A stretch of 64,000 nucleotides of DNA, taken from Azoarcus_F sp048158365. GTDB lineage: Bacteria > Pseudomonadota > Gammaproteobacteria > Burkholderiales > Rhodocyclaceae. A program made the translations under genes and the position numbers. Positions 44,550-52,668 of the stretch are shown in pieces. The notes beneath the pieces are model-generated. The model saw nothing but the letters and a program-made list of their open reading frames with translations. It was not told where the DNA came from and ran no database searches. Location of the stretch: assembly GCA_048158365.1 (NCBI GenBank), contig JBLLNL010000014.1. One strand, written 5' to 3'. The stretch's first letter is position 1; each line of letters begins with the position of its first letter.

Positions 44550-46175
44550 TCAGACTTCTGCCGTCGCAGTCTTGCCACGCCCGGCTAAAGGTTTCTCGGC
44601 GGCAGGCAGGCGCAGCGCCTCGCGCATCTTCTTGCCATTCAGGCTGTTCACCAAGTGCCGGTGCGCCTCAGCTACCCGCCGGGGTTTCTGGCGCTCGATG
44701 GGGCCGGCGCCGACGAAGGTGTTGTCGAACAGCGCAAGGGCGGTGGTACGCAGAACGTGGTGCCAGGCTTGCCGGCTCTCCAACGTATCGGGGTCGGCGT
44801 CGTCATCTTCGCGGACGATCTCGATGCACCGCCCGAGTTGAGCGTAGAAAGCCGCTTCCGTTCGGTGCCAGAATTCGGTGTCGATCGCGCTGAAATCACC
44901 GCGCGCATCGCCGCCGAACCACGCGTCCTTCACGGCGCTACGCAGGAAGAATGCGGCCTGCTGTGCGCCTGTGAGCCAGGTTGCCACCGTGCCTGCCACA
45001 GACTCTAGCGCGGCCTTGCTCACACATTCGCCTAGCCCATAGAGCGGCAGACTGGACTCGTACCAGCAACGCGCCTTCATGTTGTCCATGTCATAGCCGA
45101 ACGCCCACAGTCGCAACGCCCCGCCCAGTTGTCGACGGCGCGATTCGAGTGCGTGGGAAACGATGCGTGCGGGTCGCTGCTTGTTTTTCGCATCCGCCTG
45201 GCCCAGCACCCACGCGAGCCAGTGCCGGTATCCCATGCCGCCAGGTTGCGGATGCAGGGGTAGCCACGCCCCCTTGACCTCGTAGTAGGGCGAGAGCGGG
45301 TGAGCCCAGGCGCCCTTGTAGTTGAGTCCGTAGTTCTTGGCGGTGAACTGGTGTAGCAGCCTGTCGGACTCACGTCCGCAAAGATCGCAAGCGCCGTGCG
45401 CGACGTTGTCGAAGTCGAGGCGAATCCGGCGCGGCGTCGCCCAGAACACATGGTCCGGATGAACCTGGGCCGGGGCGAGTTCACCACCTGGCTGCAAGCT
45501 TGCGACATCGGTCAGCCACGGGAAGCGAAACTGGGCGGCAGTGCGGCTCGCATCCCCGCAGCGTTCAAGGTGTTGGGGTCGTTCGATCACGTTGAGCCAC
45601 ACGTCCTGCCATAAACTTGTGGGCGACTGGTGTAGCAGCAAGGTCGTCAGCGGCCCGCCGCCGCGCAGTCCAGTGCGGTAGCCGACCCCGCCAGCCGGTG
45701 CATTGCTCTGCAGCGTGAACAGGGCGGTGACGGCGCAGGCTGGGCAAAGCGCGTGGAGCCTGCCGCGCTTGACGAAGTGGTCACTGTTGTTGCGAAGCGC
45801 ATTCTCGCCCGGCGACTCGATCAGCAGCGCAGCGATGGGGTTCAAGGCCGACGATTCAGCAACCAGCGCGCCGTCCTGCATGAAGCGGGGACCGTCGCCG
45901 TCAAGGCTGAATGCCTCGGCGACGGGGGCAAACCAGTCACTCAGGGTTTGAGCATCGGGCGGAGATACAAGCAGACGCTTCCATACTGTCGAATTCTCGA
46001 TCGGCGCCGTCGTCTGCAGCAGCCCGATCGCAAACTGCATCAGCGCACCGTTGAAATCAGCGCGATCGGCATCGAACGCGACGATGTCAGGATCGGAAAG
46101 GCGCTCCGGTGTGATCCAGTCGTGCGATCCATCCTTGCGCCGTACCGGCATCCAGGGGTCTTCGATGAGGTTCAT
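44550..46175 (-). CDS. cse1: Cascade large subunit Cse1 (Cas8e)
   Basis: 541 residues, slightly longer than E. coli CasA (502). It opens MNLIEDPWMPVRRKDG and has a loop region FNGALMQFAIGLLQTT near 42. Two CxxC pairs (CPACAVTALF near 147 and CDLCGRESD near 268) suggest a structural zinc ion, as in several Cse1 proteins. It recognises the PAM and recruits Cas3. The ATG overlaps the cas3 stop by 4 bases (ATGA). Confidence 0.95.
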   Translation of the reverse strand: MNLIEDPWMPVRRKDGSHDWITPERLSDPDIVAFDADRADFNGALMQFAIGLLQTTAPIENSTVWKRLLVSPPDAQTLSDWFAPVAEAFSLDGDGPRFMQDGALVAESSALNPIAALLIESPGENALRNNSDHFVKRGRLHALCPACAVTALFTLQSNAPAGGVGYRTGLRGGGPLTTLLLHQSPTSLWQDVWLNVIERPQHLERCGDASRTAAQFRFPWLTDVASLQPGGELAPAQVHPDHVFWATPRRIRLDFDNVAHGACDLCGRESDRLLHQFTAKNYGLNYKGAWAHPLSPYYEVKGAWLPLHPQPGGMGYRHWLAWVLGQADAKNKQRPARIVSHALESRRRQLGGALRLWAFGYDMDNMKARCWYESSLPLYGLGECVSKAALESVAGTVATWLTGAQQAAFFLRSAVKDAWFGGDARGDFSAIDTEFWHRTEAAFYAQLGRCIEIVREDDDADPDTLESRQAWHHVLRTTALALFDNTFVGAGPIERQKPRRVAEAHRHLVNSLNGKKMREALRLPAAEKPLAGRGKTATAEV

Positions 46176-48955
46176 TCCTGCTCCTGTTCAAGATATTCGG
46201 TGGATTGCATCTGTTCAAGACCGCGTGCTTCGTCATAGCGCCAGTGCAGTTGCTTAGGCGGGGCGCTCTTCTTCTCCATTGCGAAGGCTGTGCCGACCCA
46301 GGCTTCGTCGGTCTTCCGCAGCGCCAACACCACCGACCATTTACCCTTGTCCGGCAGCGACGCCTCGGCCTCCTGAATCGTCCGCTCTCGCGCGGGATCG
46401 GATTCGGTCACTCGCTGCGCGATCAGCCGTTCGGCCACCTTCACGCTGCTGTAGGCCCAGGCGTGCCGCGGGCTCTTGTGCTCGGCCCACGGGAGCAGCC
46501 GGTCGCCATTCCAACGCGCGAGGAGTACGGTCATGCTCGCTTCGCCCAGGCGGGTCGGCGTCTTCGCCTCGCTCCACCAGTCGATACCGCCGCGCACGTA
46601 GCCGTCGGCGACCTTGATGGTGTTCTGCTGGGCAACGCTGAGGTCGCTGAAGTAAGTGCCGTCGGCCTGATTGGCGTTGGCCTGCAGGCCGACGGGTAGT
46701 TCGACGTCCTCGCCAAACACGCCTTCGATGAGCGCGCGGGCATCCTGCGGCATGGCGATGCGCCCTTGCTGCAGCGCCCTGGCAGAAAGCCACAAGTGGC
46801 CGTGATGGGGATAGACGGAGGCGGCTTTGGGGAAGGCCTGCTTGAACCAGTTCGCGGCGGGTGTATCGGTCCAGGCCGGGCCATGCACCCACAGGCAGGG
46901 TTGGCCGCGTTGGTCGGCGGCTTGCGGGTCGGCAAGCCGTGCACCATCCATGCTACGCGGGTGGCGCTGCAGGCGTCCCGCGCGCTGGATCAGACGGTCG
47001 ATGGGGGCAAGATCGGAGATCACCATGTCCCAGTCCGCGTCCAGGGATTGCTCCGCAACCTGCGAAGCAATCACGAGACGGCCGGCGCGTTGTGCGGGAG
47101 TGCTGGACTTGCCGAAGTGCGCGAGGATGCGCTGTTCAGTGTCGAGGCGATCCTGCAGGGCAAAGCGCGCATGGAACACGATCAGGTGGTCGGGATCGAG
47201 TTCGTTCGCAAAGTGGGCGTGGGCAGCGAGTAAGTCGGACACCGTATTACGCATCCAGCACACGCATTTGCCCTGTGCAAGCGCACTCCGGATTGCGCCC
47301 AGTACCTCCGGTTCGTCGACGACGTAGCGGACAGCCAAGTCTCGGCAAACCGCCCTGCGTGCAACGATCGGGCTGAGTGCCGCGTAGTGAGCGCCTTCGT
47401 GCCACGACGTCACCAGTGGGAAGTCCGTAGATGACGACGGTGGCAGCGTGCCTGCACCGCGTCCGCGCGCAAAGGCGTCGAACAGGGACTGCTTCATGCG
47501 CTCAGGCAGGGTTGCCGACAACAGAATCACGCTGCCGCCGGCCATGGCGTGGAACGTGAGGACGGTTTCCAGCACGCGCTGCATGTAGGCGTCGCAGGCG
47601 TGCACCTCGTCCACGATCAGTACCTTGCGGAACAGGCCGAGCAGGCGCAGGGATTGGTGCCTGCTGTACAGCGTGGCGAGCAGCACCTGATCGATGGTGC
47701 CGACCCCGGCGGGGGCCAGAAGAGCGCGCTTTCCATGGTCGGCGAGCCAGGCGTTGCAGCGTGCGGTAGCGGTGTCGTCTTGCTGTGCCGAGTCGGCTTC
47801 GGCCTGTCCAGCAGGCAGCACGGAGTCCGCGAAAGCCTCGACCAGGTTGCGCTGGCCATGCGCCAATACCAGGCTCGCGTTGCCCTCGAACAGCTGGCGA
47901 TAGACCGCGGCGATACGCCCGTACATCGCGTTTGCCGTGGCCATGGTAGGCAGCGCGATGAAGAAACCGTCCGCACGACCCGCGGTCATCATCCGGTGCG
48001 CGAGCATGACGGCTGCTTCGGTCTTGCCTGCCCCTGTGACATCCTCCAGCAGATGGATCTGCGGCGTGGTGTCGACGGGCGTTTCGATGGCCCACGCTTG
48101 TAGCGGCGAGGGCGTCGCGATCTCAGGGAAGAGTTCGCTGAAACTCCGTTCGTTGCATGAAATCGGCAGGACACCAACCGCGTTGAGTGCGGTATCAGCG
48201 CGCTGTTGGACTTTCAGCCAGTAGTCCTTCAGTGCGATCTCGTCCGAATGGTAGGGGAAGAACGCGGTATTTGAACCGATCCAGTCCGAAAGCACTGTGA
48301 TACCGGCAATCCACCATGACAGAACGCGGCTTGTACTGCTGAAGGCCTCCGGGCCCGGAAAGGCATGTGCTTCCGTGATCGCACCCAGCGGGAACAAGCT
48401 GCGTACTTCCTCAAGGAAACCTTCTATTGCAGGAAGGTCCGCTGGGCAGAAGTGGTGTCGCCAGTGCCCCTGGGCGGATGGCGGCAATCCATGGTGGCCC
48501 ATTGTGGCGCGAAACCACCAATCGATGCCTTCGAGCATTTCTTCGCCTTCAGGGCCGAACCAGCATTGATCGACCGCGCGATCCTTCAGGCGTTGATCCC
48601 AAATCAGCCAGCCCAAGGTGTCATGTCGGATGCTGTATGGTTTGCCGGCATCTGCTTCACGTCCCCGCAACTGCTTGACCAGATCGGAGCGCTGACCCTG
48701 GAACGATTCAGCGAACTTGCCGAGGTCGTGAATGGATAGGCAGAACGCAAGCCACGCGTACAGCGCCTCATCGGCGTCCAGGCCAAGTGCGCGGGTGAAG
48801 AGTGTACGAAGTGCGGGTAGACGCTTGAGCAGGGTGACGCCGACCGCAGCTACATCCAGGCAGTGATAGGGCAACAGATGGTACTCGGCGCCCCCGACGT
48901 CACGCGGCCGTGCTTTGCCCCAGTAGCAGAAGTGCTCGGCTGAAGACATCAACAA
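46172..48955 (-). CDS. cas3: CRISPR helicase-nuclease Cas3
   Basis: 927 residues. The HD nuclease domain comes first: YHLLPYH near 25-31, IHDLGKF near 75-81, GHHGLPP near 153 and SDWIGSN near 223. The SF2 helicase follows, with Walker A TGAGKTEA near 307, DEVH in IVDEVHACDAYM near 450 and SATLPERM near 480. It unwinds and degrades target DNA marked by Cascade. All expected motifs are present. First intact gene of the cas operon. Confidence 0.97.
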   Translation of the reverse strand: MLMSSAEHFCYWGKARPRDVGGAEYHLLPYHCLDVAAVGVTLLKRLPALRTLFTRALGLDADEALYAWLAFCLSIHDLGKFAESFQGQRSDLVKQLRGREADAGKPYSIRHDTLGWLIWDQRLKDRAVDQCWFGPEGEEMLEGIDWWFRATMGHHGLPPSAQGHWRHHFCPADLPAIEGFLEEVRSLFPLGAITEAHAFPGPEAFSSTSRVLSWWIAGITVLSDWIGSNTAFFPYHSDEIALKDYWLKVQQRADTALNAVGVLPISCNERSFSELFPEIATPSPLQAWAIETPVDTTPQIHLLEDVTGAGKTEAAVMLAHRMMTAGRADGFFIALPTMATANAMYGRIAAVYRQLFEGNASLVLAHGQRNLVEAFADSVLPAGQAEADSAQQDDTATARCNAWLADHGKRALLAPAGVGTIDQVLLATLYSRHQSLRLLGLFRKVLIVDEVHACDAYMQRVLETVLTFHAMAGGSVILLSATLPERMKQSLFDAFARGRGAGTLPPSSSTDFPLVTSWHEGAHYAALSPIVARRAVCRDLAVRYVVDEPEVLGAIRSALAQGKCVCWMRNTVSDLLAAHAHFANELDPDHLIVFHARFALQDRLDTEQRILAHFGKSSTPAQRAGRLVIASQVAEQSLDADWDMVISDLAPIDRLIQRAGRLQRHPRSMDGARLADPQAADQRGQPCLWVHGPAWTDTPAANWFKQAFPKAASVYPHHGHLWLSARALQQGRIAMPQDARALIEGVFGEDVELPVGLQANANQADGTYFSDLSVAQQNTIKVADGYVRGGIDWWSEAKTPTRLGEASMTVLLARWNGDRLLPWAEHKSPRHAWAYSSVKVAERLIAQRVTESDPARERTIQEAEASLPDKGKWSVVLALRKTDEAWVGTAFAMEKKSAPPKQLHWRYDEARGLEQMQSTEYLEQEQE

Positions 48956-49033
48956 AGATCCTCGTTGTTTGATCCAAGCATTTTGGACGGCGCTGGGCTC
49001 ACCGAATGAGCCTGTGCTGGCATTTGAGAGGAA

Positions 49034-49294
49034 CTACCCGCCATCCATGCGATATCGCGCGCTACTTGGAGCCGCAACCCTTCCGGTACCGGCGCCTCGC
49101 GATGTCTTACGCGCTTCAGAATGTCCATTAGCATTAAAGATGCGTGTGTTCATGGTGTTGTCGCGCAGGAAGGCGATGTCTCGCTTCAGCGTCGCGGACG
49201 AGACTTCCAGCAACTCGCGCAGGGCGGCCTTGCTGACTGCACGCCGCTCGACAAGTAGCGCCCGGATCCGGACGATGCGATCGGTTTGACTCAT
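49034..49294 (-). pseudogene. WYL-family CRISPR regulator, only the N-terminal HTH left
   Basis: The first 50 or so residues, MSQTDRIVRIRALLVERRAV, then KAALRELLEVSSATLKRDIAFLRD, are the winged HTH typical of WYL-domain repressors encoded at the head of I-E cas operons. After NTMNTRI the sequence loses all WYL character and stops at 86 residues, whereas intact regulators are about 220-330. The WYL ligand-binding domain and C-terminal extension have been lost. The free HTH might still bind DNA but could not sense a ligand. An unrelated 61-residue frame (48949-49134) overlaps the end and is not recognised. Confidence 0.75.
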
Positions 49295-49320
49295 GAACGG
49301 CTCCATGCAAATCGAGATTG

Positions 49321-49349
49321 ATCATACCAATCGCATGCAATCATCACAA
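49321..49349 (-). promoter_or_regulatory. Candidate sigma-70 promoter of the cas operon
   Basis: On the minus strand TTGTGA (49349-49344) and TATGAT (49326-49321) are spaced exactly 17 bases apart. They lie 27 bases before the truncated regulator's ATG and about 365 bases before cas3. The spacer contains the palindrome GCATGC. No other promoter of similar quality was seen between here and cas3, so the truncated regulator and the cas genes probably share this start. Confidence 0.55.
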
Positions 49350-49553
49350 AGAATGTTGTTCGCCTTCGGGTGATGGGTCGTGGGCCAGGTGTTCCATGCA
49401 ATGTGCTGGCGAGCTTGCTGCTCCGCCCTGCGCCCAGTGGTTCGTTCCTTCGGAGCGGATCTGCCCTGAGTCCACGACAGCGCGGCGTTCTTTGTCGATC
49501 ACCCAGGATTTCTTGCCATGACCGCCTTCGGCTAAGCTGTCCATCCGACCCAC
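49344..49553 (-). other. Unrecognised small open frame
   Basis: A 69-residue minus-strand frame with a protein-like composition (HGKKSWVIDKERRAVVDSG, RSEGTNHWAQGGAA) between the cas promoter and the DMT transporter. It has no clear ribosome binding site and no recognised family. It could be a remnant or a chance frame. Confidence 0.25.
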
Positions 49554-49567
49554 CTCGAGTGCCCCCG

Positions 49568-50452
49568 ATGTCTGCCCCCGAACAGCGCCTGAAGGCGGAT
49601 GTGCTGATGTTTCTGGTGACGCTGTGCGCGGCGGCGGGGTGGATGTTTTCGAAGGAGTCGCTGGCGGGGATGCCGCCGCTGTTGTTCATCGCGTCACGGT
49701 TTGCGCTGGCCGGACTGTTGCTGGCGGTGATCGGGTGGGGCGATCTGAAGCGTGTTTCGCGGCGTGGCTTCGTGCAGGCGATGCTGGTCGGGGCGCTGTT
49801 CGGCGTGGCCATGGCGGCGTGGATCATGGGCTTGAGCGTGGCGCGGCATATCGGCGAGGGGGCGTTCATCACCGCGCTGGGGATCGTGCTGGTGCCGGTG
49901 CTGGGGCGGCTGTTCTTCGGCGACCGGCCGCCGCGCTCGACCTGGGTGGCGATCCCGACCGCGTTGCTGGGCTTCGCATGCCTGTCGCTGCAGAACGGCT
50001 TCGCGTTCGAACCCGGCCAGTGGTGGTTTCTGGCGGCGGCGGTGGCGTTCGCGCTGGTGTTCATCACCAATTCGCATGTGGTGCGCCATGTCCCGGTGCT
50101 GGCGCTGGGGGCGGTGCAACTGTCGATGGTGGCCGTGGTCGTGTTTCCGCTGTCGCTGCTGTTCGAGTCGTGGCCCGCGTCGGTGTCGATGGAGGTGCTG
50201 GGTTGGGTGTTGGCCAGCACGCTGATCGGCACGACGATGCGCTTCTTCCTGCAGTTGTCGGCGCAGGGGATGGCCACGGCCAGTCATGCGGTGGTGATCC
50301 TGATGCTGGAGCCGGTGTGGACCGCGATGCTGGCGGCGGTGTGGCTCGGCGAGAGCATGCGGATGCTGCAGTTCGTGGGCTGCGGGTTGATTCTGGCGTC
50401 GCTGGTGATCGGCCGGTGGAGCGCGATACGCGCCTTTCTGCGCGGACGCTGA
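49568..50452 (+). CDS. DMT superfamily (EamA) transporter
   Basis: 294 residues with ten predicted helices in two EamA repeats: ADVLMFLVTLCAAAGWMFSKES at the start, IASRFALAGLLLAVIGW near 45, and ILMLEPVWTAMLAAVWLGES near 250. EamA proteins are mostly metabolite exporters. The ATG at 49568 matches the family N-terminus. Single gene; the neighbouring IclR gene is convergent. Confidence 0.9.
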   Translation: MSAPEQRLKADVLMFLVTLCAAAGWMFSKESLAGMPPLLFIASRFALAGLLLAVIGWGDLKRVSRRGFVQAMLVGALFGVAMAAWIMGLSVARHIGEGAFITALGIVLVPVLGRLFFGDRPPRSTWVAIPTALLGFACLSLQNGFAFEPGQWWFLAAAVAFALVFITNSHVVRHVPVLALGAVQLSMVAVVVFPLSLLFESWPASVSMEVLGWVLASTLIGTTMRFFLQLSAQGMATASHAVVILMLEPVWTAMLAAVWLGESMRMLQFVGCGLILASLVIGRWSAIRAFLRGR

Positions 50453-50543
50453 ATGCAGCCGGGCTCGACCGGGGTGCCTTGGTCGGCCGGGTCAACGGGC
50501 CGCGTCCGCAGTTGTCGGGCGAAAACCGGTTGCGCCGGCCGGC

Positions 50544-51377
50544 TCAGGCGTCGGAAGGCGGGTGGACGCGTCCCAGTCGCGCCGAGATCGCCTCCGCGCA
50601 GTTGCGCACCTTCTGAGCGATCGGCCCGTCCCAGTCCGGGTTGAAGCTGCCGGCGGGGCCCATCGCCGTGAGGGTCAGCGCGAGGTGGCCGGCGTGGTCG
50701 AACACCGGTGCGCAGAAGGCGTTGATGCCCGGGATGGGGTGGCCGACCGCACGGGCCATGCGGCGGGCGCGGACGTCGGCGAGTTCTTCGTCGATGCGCT
50801 TTCGCGACGGACGCAGCGCCGGTTGATTCGTGCTGGCGAGGCGGGCGAGCTCCTCCTGCTCCAGTGGCGCGGTCATGCGCTCGGACAGGAAGGAGGCGAA
50901 CACGCGGCCGGTGGCCGAATTGAGCAGGCTCATGACGGTGCCGGGGCGCATGTTCACGTGCACTGGGCGACTGCATTCCTCGATGCTGACGATGGTCGGG
51001 CCGTGATTGCCCCACACCGCGATCGCGACGTTCTGCTGGATCTCGTCCGACAGCCGGGCGGCCTCGGGCGTGGCCACGCGCAAGGGGTTCAGGCCCTGAA
51101 GCGCCGACAGCCCCATCTGCAGCGCGAACGCGCCCAGGCCGTAGCGGCCGGTCACCGGATCCTGATCGATCAGCCCGAGCTTGCCGAAACTCACCAGGTA
51201 GGGATGGGCCTTGGCCGGCGGCATGCCGGCCTCGCGCGCGAGGTCCTTCAGCATCATCGGCGTGGCCGTCCGGACCAGAACCTGCAGCAGCGCGCCGCCG
51301 ACTTCGATCGACTGGATGCCGCGCCGGTCGGCGTTGCCTCGGCCATTCGTCCTGTCTTCCTGTTGATCCACGCTCAC
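50544..51377 (-). CDS. IclR family transcriptional regulator
   Basis: 277 residues: an N-terminal winged HTH (GGALLQVLVRTATPMMLKDLAREAG, PPAKAHPYLVSFGKLGLI in outline) and an IclR effector domain (ISIEE-like TIVSIEECSRPVHVNMRPG, SATGRVFASFL, PIPGINAFCAPVFDHAGHLAL). It is divergent from the aromatic-degradation operon with 154 bases between, so it is the likely regulator, responding to the aromatic substrate or a ring-cleavage product. Confidence 0.92.
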   Translation of the reverse strand: MSVDQQEDRTNGRGNADRRGIQSIEVGGALLQVLVRTATPMMLKDLAREAGMPPAKAHPYLVSFGKLGLIDQDPVTGRYGLGAFALQMGLSALQGLNPLRVATPEAARLSDEIQQNVAIAVWGNHGPTIVSIEECSRPVHVNMRPGTVMSLLNSATGRVFASFLSERMTAPLEQEELARLASTNQPALRPSRKRIDEELADVRARRMARAVGHPIPGINAFCAPVFDHAGHLALTLTAMGPAGSFNPDWDGPIAQKVRNCAEAISARLGRVHPPSDA

Positions 51378-51423
51378 ACCGCCTCCTGAGGGATGAATGG
51401 GATTCTAACAATCGGATTTGCGA

Positions 51424-51443
51424 ATATCGAATGGATTCGATAT
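51424..51443. promoter_or_regulatory. Perfect dyad between iclR and the aromatic operon
   Basis: ATATCGAA-TGGA-TTCGATAT is an 8-bp perfect inverted repeat in the AT-rich divergent promoter region, 47 bases before the iclR start. It is the best candidate for the IclR operator. A shorter dyad CAATA-N7-TATTG (51457-51473) and the palindrome ACAAATTTGT (51481-51490) follow. Confidence 0.55.
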
Positions 51444-51470
51444 GCACGTAATTTAACAATAGCGAAGTTA

Positions 51471-51498
51471 TTGCGTATTAACAAATTTGTGCTAGGAT
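51471..51498 (+). promoter_or_regulatory. Candidate promoter of the aromatic operon
   Basis: TTGCGT (51471-51476) and TAGGAT (51493-51498) with a 16-base spacer, ending 34 bases before the MBL-fold gene. The spacer includes the ACAAATTTGT palindrome, so a bound regulator would cover the promoter. Confidence 0.4.
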
Positions 51499-51531
51499 TC
51501 GTTCATCAAGAACATCGTCAGGAGTGGGCAT

Positions 51532-52494
51532 ATGAATACCAAGGCGTTTGCATCACAGGCCGACCTGGAAGTGAAGAAAGTGTCGTTCGACAAGCTGTCG
51601 GACAATGCCTACGCGTTTACCGCCGAGGGCGATCCGAACACCGGCATCATCATCGGTGACGATTCGGTGATGATCATCGACGCGACCGCGACGCCCGTCA
51701 TGGCGCAGGACGTGATCGCGAAGGTGCGCGAGCTCACCGACAAGCCGATCAAGTATGTCGTGCTGACCCACTACCACGCGGTGCGGGTGCTCGGCGCGTC
51801 CGGCTATAAGAACGAAGGGCTGGAGCAGATCATCGCGAGCCACGACACCTACGACCTGATCGTCGAGCGTGGCCAGCAGGACATGGATTCCGAGATCGGC
51901 CGCTTCCCGCGCCTGTTCAACGCGGTCGAGAGCGTGCCTGGGCTGACCTGGCCGACGATGACCTTCAAGGGCGAAATGACCTTGTGGATGGGCAAGCTCG
52001 AGGTCAGGATCAAGCAGATCGGTCGCGGCCACACCAAGGGTGACACCATCGTCTATCTGCCGTCACAGAACATCTGCTTCTCCGGCGACCTGGTCGAGGC
52101 CGACGCTGCCTGCTACACCGGCGACGCCTACCTGGCCGACTGGCCGCAGACGCTGGACAAGCTCGCCGCGATGAACTTCGAAAAGCTGGTGCCGGGTCGC
52201 GGCCCCGCGTTGTTGAACCCGGAGGCGGTTCAGGCCGGACTGGCCTACACGCGCGACTTCGTGTCGACGCTGTTCCAGAGCGCCCAGGAGGCGGTCGCGA
52301 AGGGCATGGACCTGAAGGCGACGATGGCGCACGCGCGCAAGAACATGGACCCCAAGTTCGGCCAGGTCTTCATCTACGAGCACTGCCTGCCGTTCGACGT
52401 GACCCGGGCGCATGACGAGGCCAGCGGCATCCGCGACCCGCGCATCTGGACCGCCGAGCGCGACCAGCAGATGTGGCACGCGCTGCAGGAGTGA
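51532..52494 (+). CDS. MBL-fold metallo-hydrolase-like protein with altered metal site
   Basis: 320 residues of the metallo-beta-lactamase fold. The usual HxHxDH motif reads HYHAVR (residues 80-85): the first two His are kept, the Asp and the third His are not. GHTKGD and SGDLVE keep later ligands, but the last His motif reads VPGRG instead of VPGHG. This suggests a single-metal or non-classical site. I believe this variant is a conserved subfamily and not damage, because the surrounding sequence is well ordered. First gene of the IclR-linked aromatic operon; the reaction is unknown. Confidence 0.85.
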   Translation: MNTKAFASQADLEVKKVSFDKLSDNAYAFTAEGDPNTGIIIGDDSVMIIDATATPVMAQDVIAKVRELTDKPIKYVVLTHYHAVRVLGASGYKNEGLEQIIASHDTYDLIVERGQQDMDSEIGRFPRLFNAVESVPGLTWPTMTFKGEMTLWMGKLEVRIKQIGRGHTKGDTIVYLPSQNICFSGDLVEADAACYTGDAYLADWPQTLDKLAAMNFEKLVPGRGPALLNPEAVQAGLAYTRDFVSTLFQSAQEAVAKGMDLKATMAHARKNMDPKFGQVFIYEHCLPFDVTRAHDEASGIRDPRIWTAERDQQMWHALQE

Positions 52495-52668
52495 TGCCGA
52501 AGACGCGGACCGGGCAGGGCGGATGAGCCGGAAACGCAGTGTTTCCGGCTTTGGCGAGGTCTCGTTTTTCGCGCCATTCCAGGTTCAGGCAGAGAGCAGG
52601 CAGACCGTCGGTGACATGCCCCCCAGAAGGGTGGCGCCGGAAACAGATCGATTCTGGAGGAGACAACA

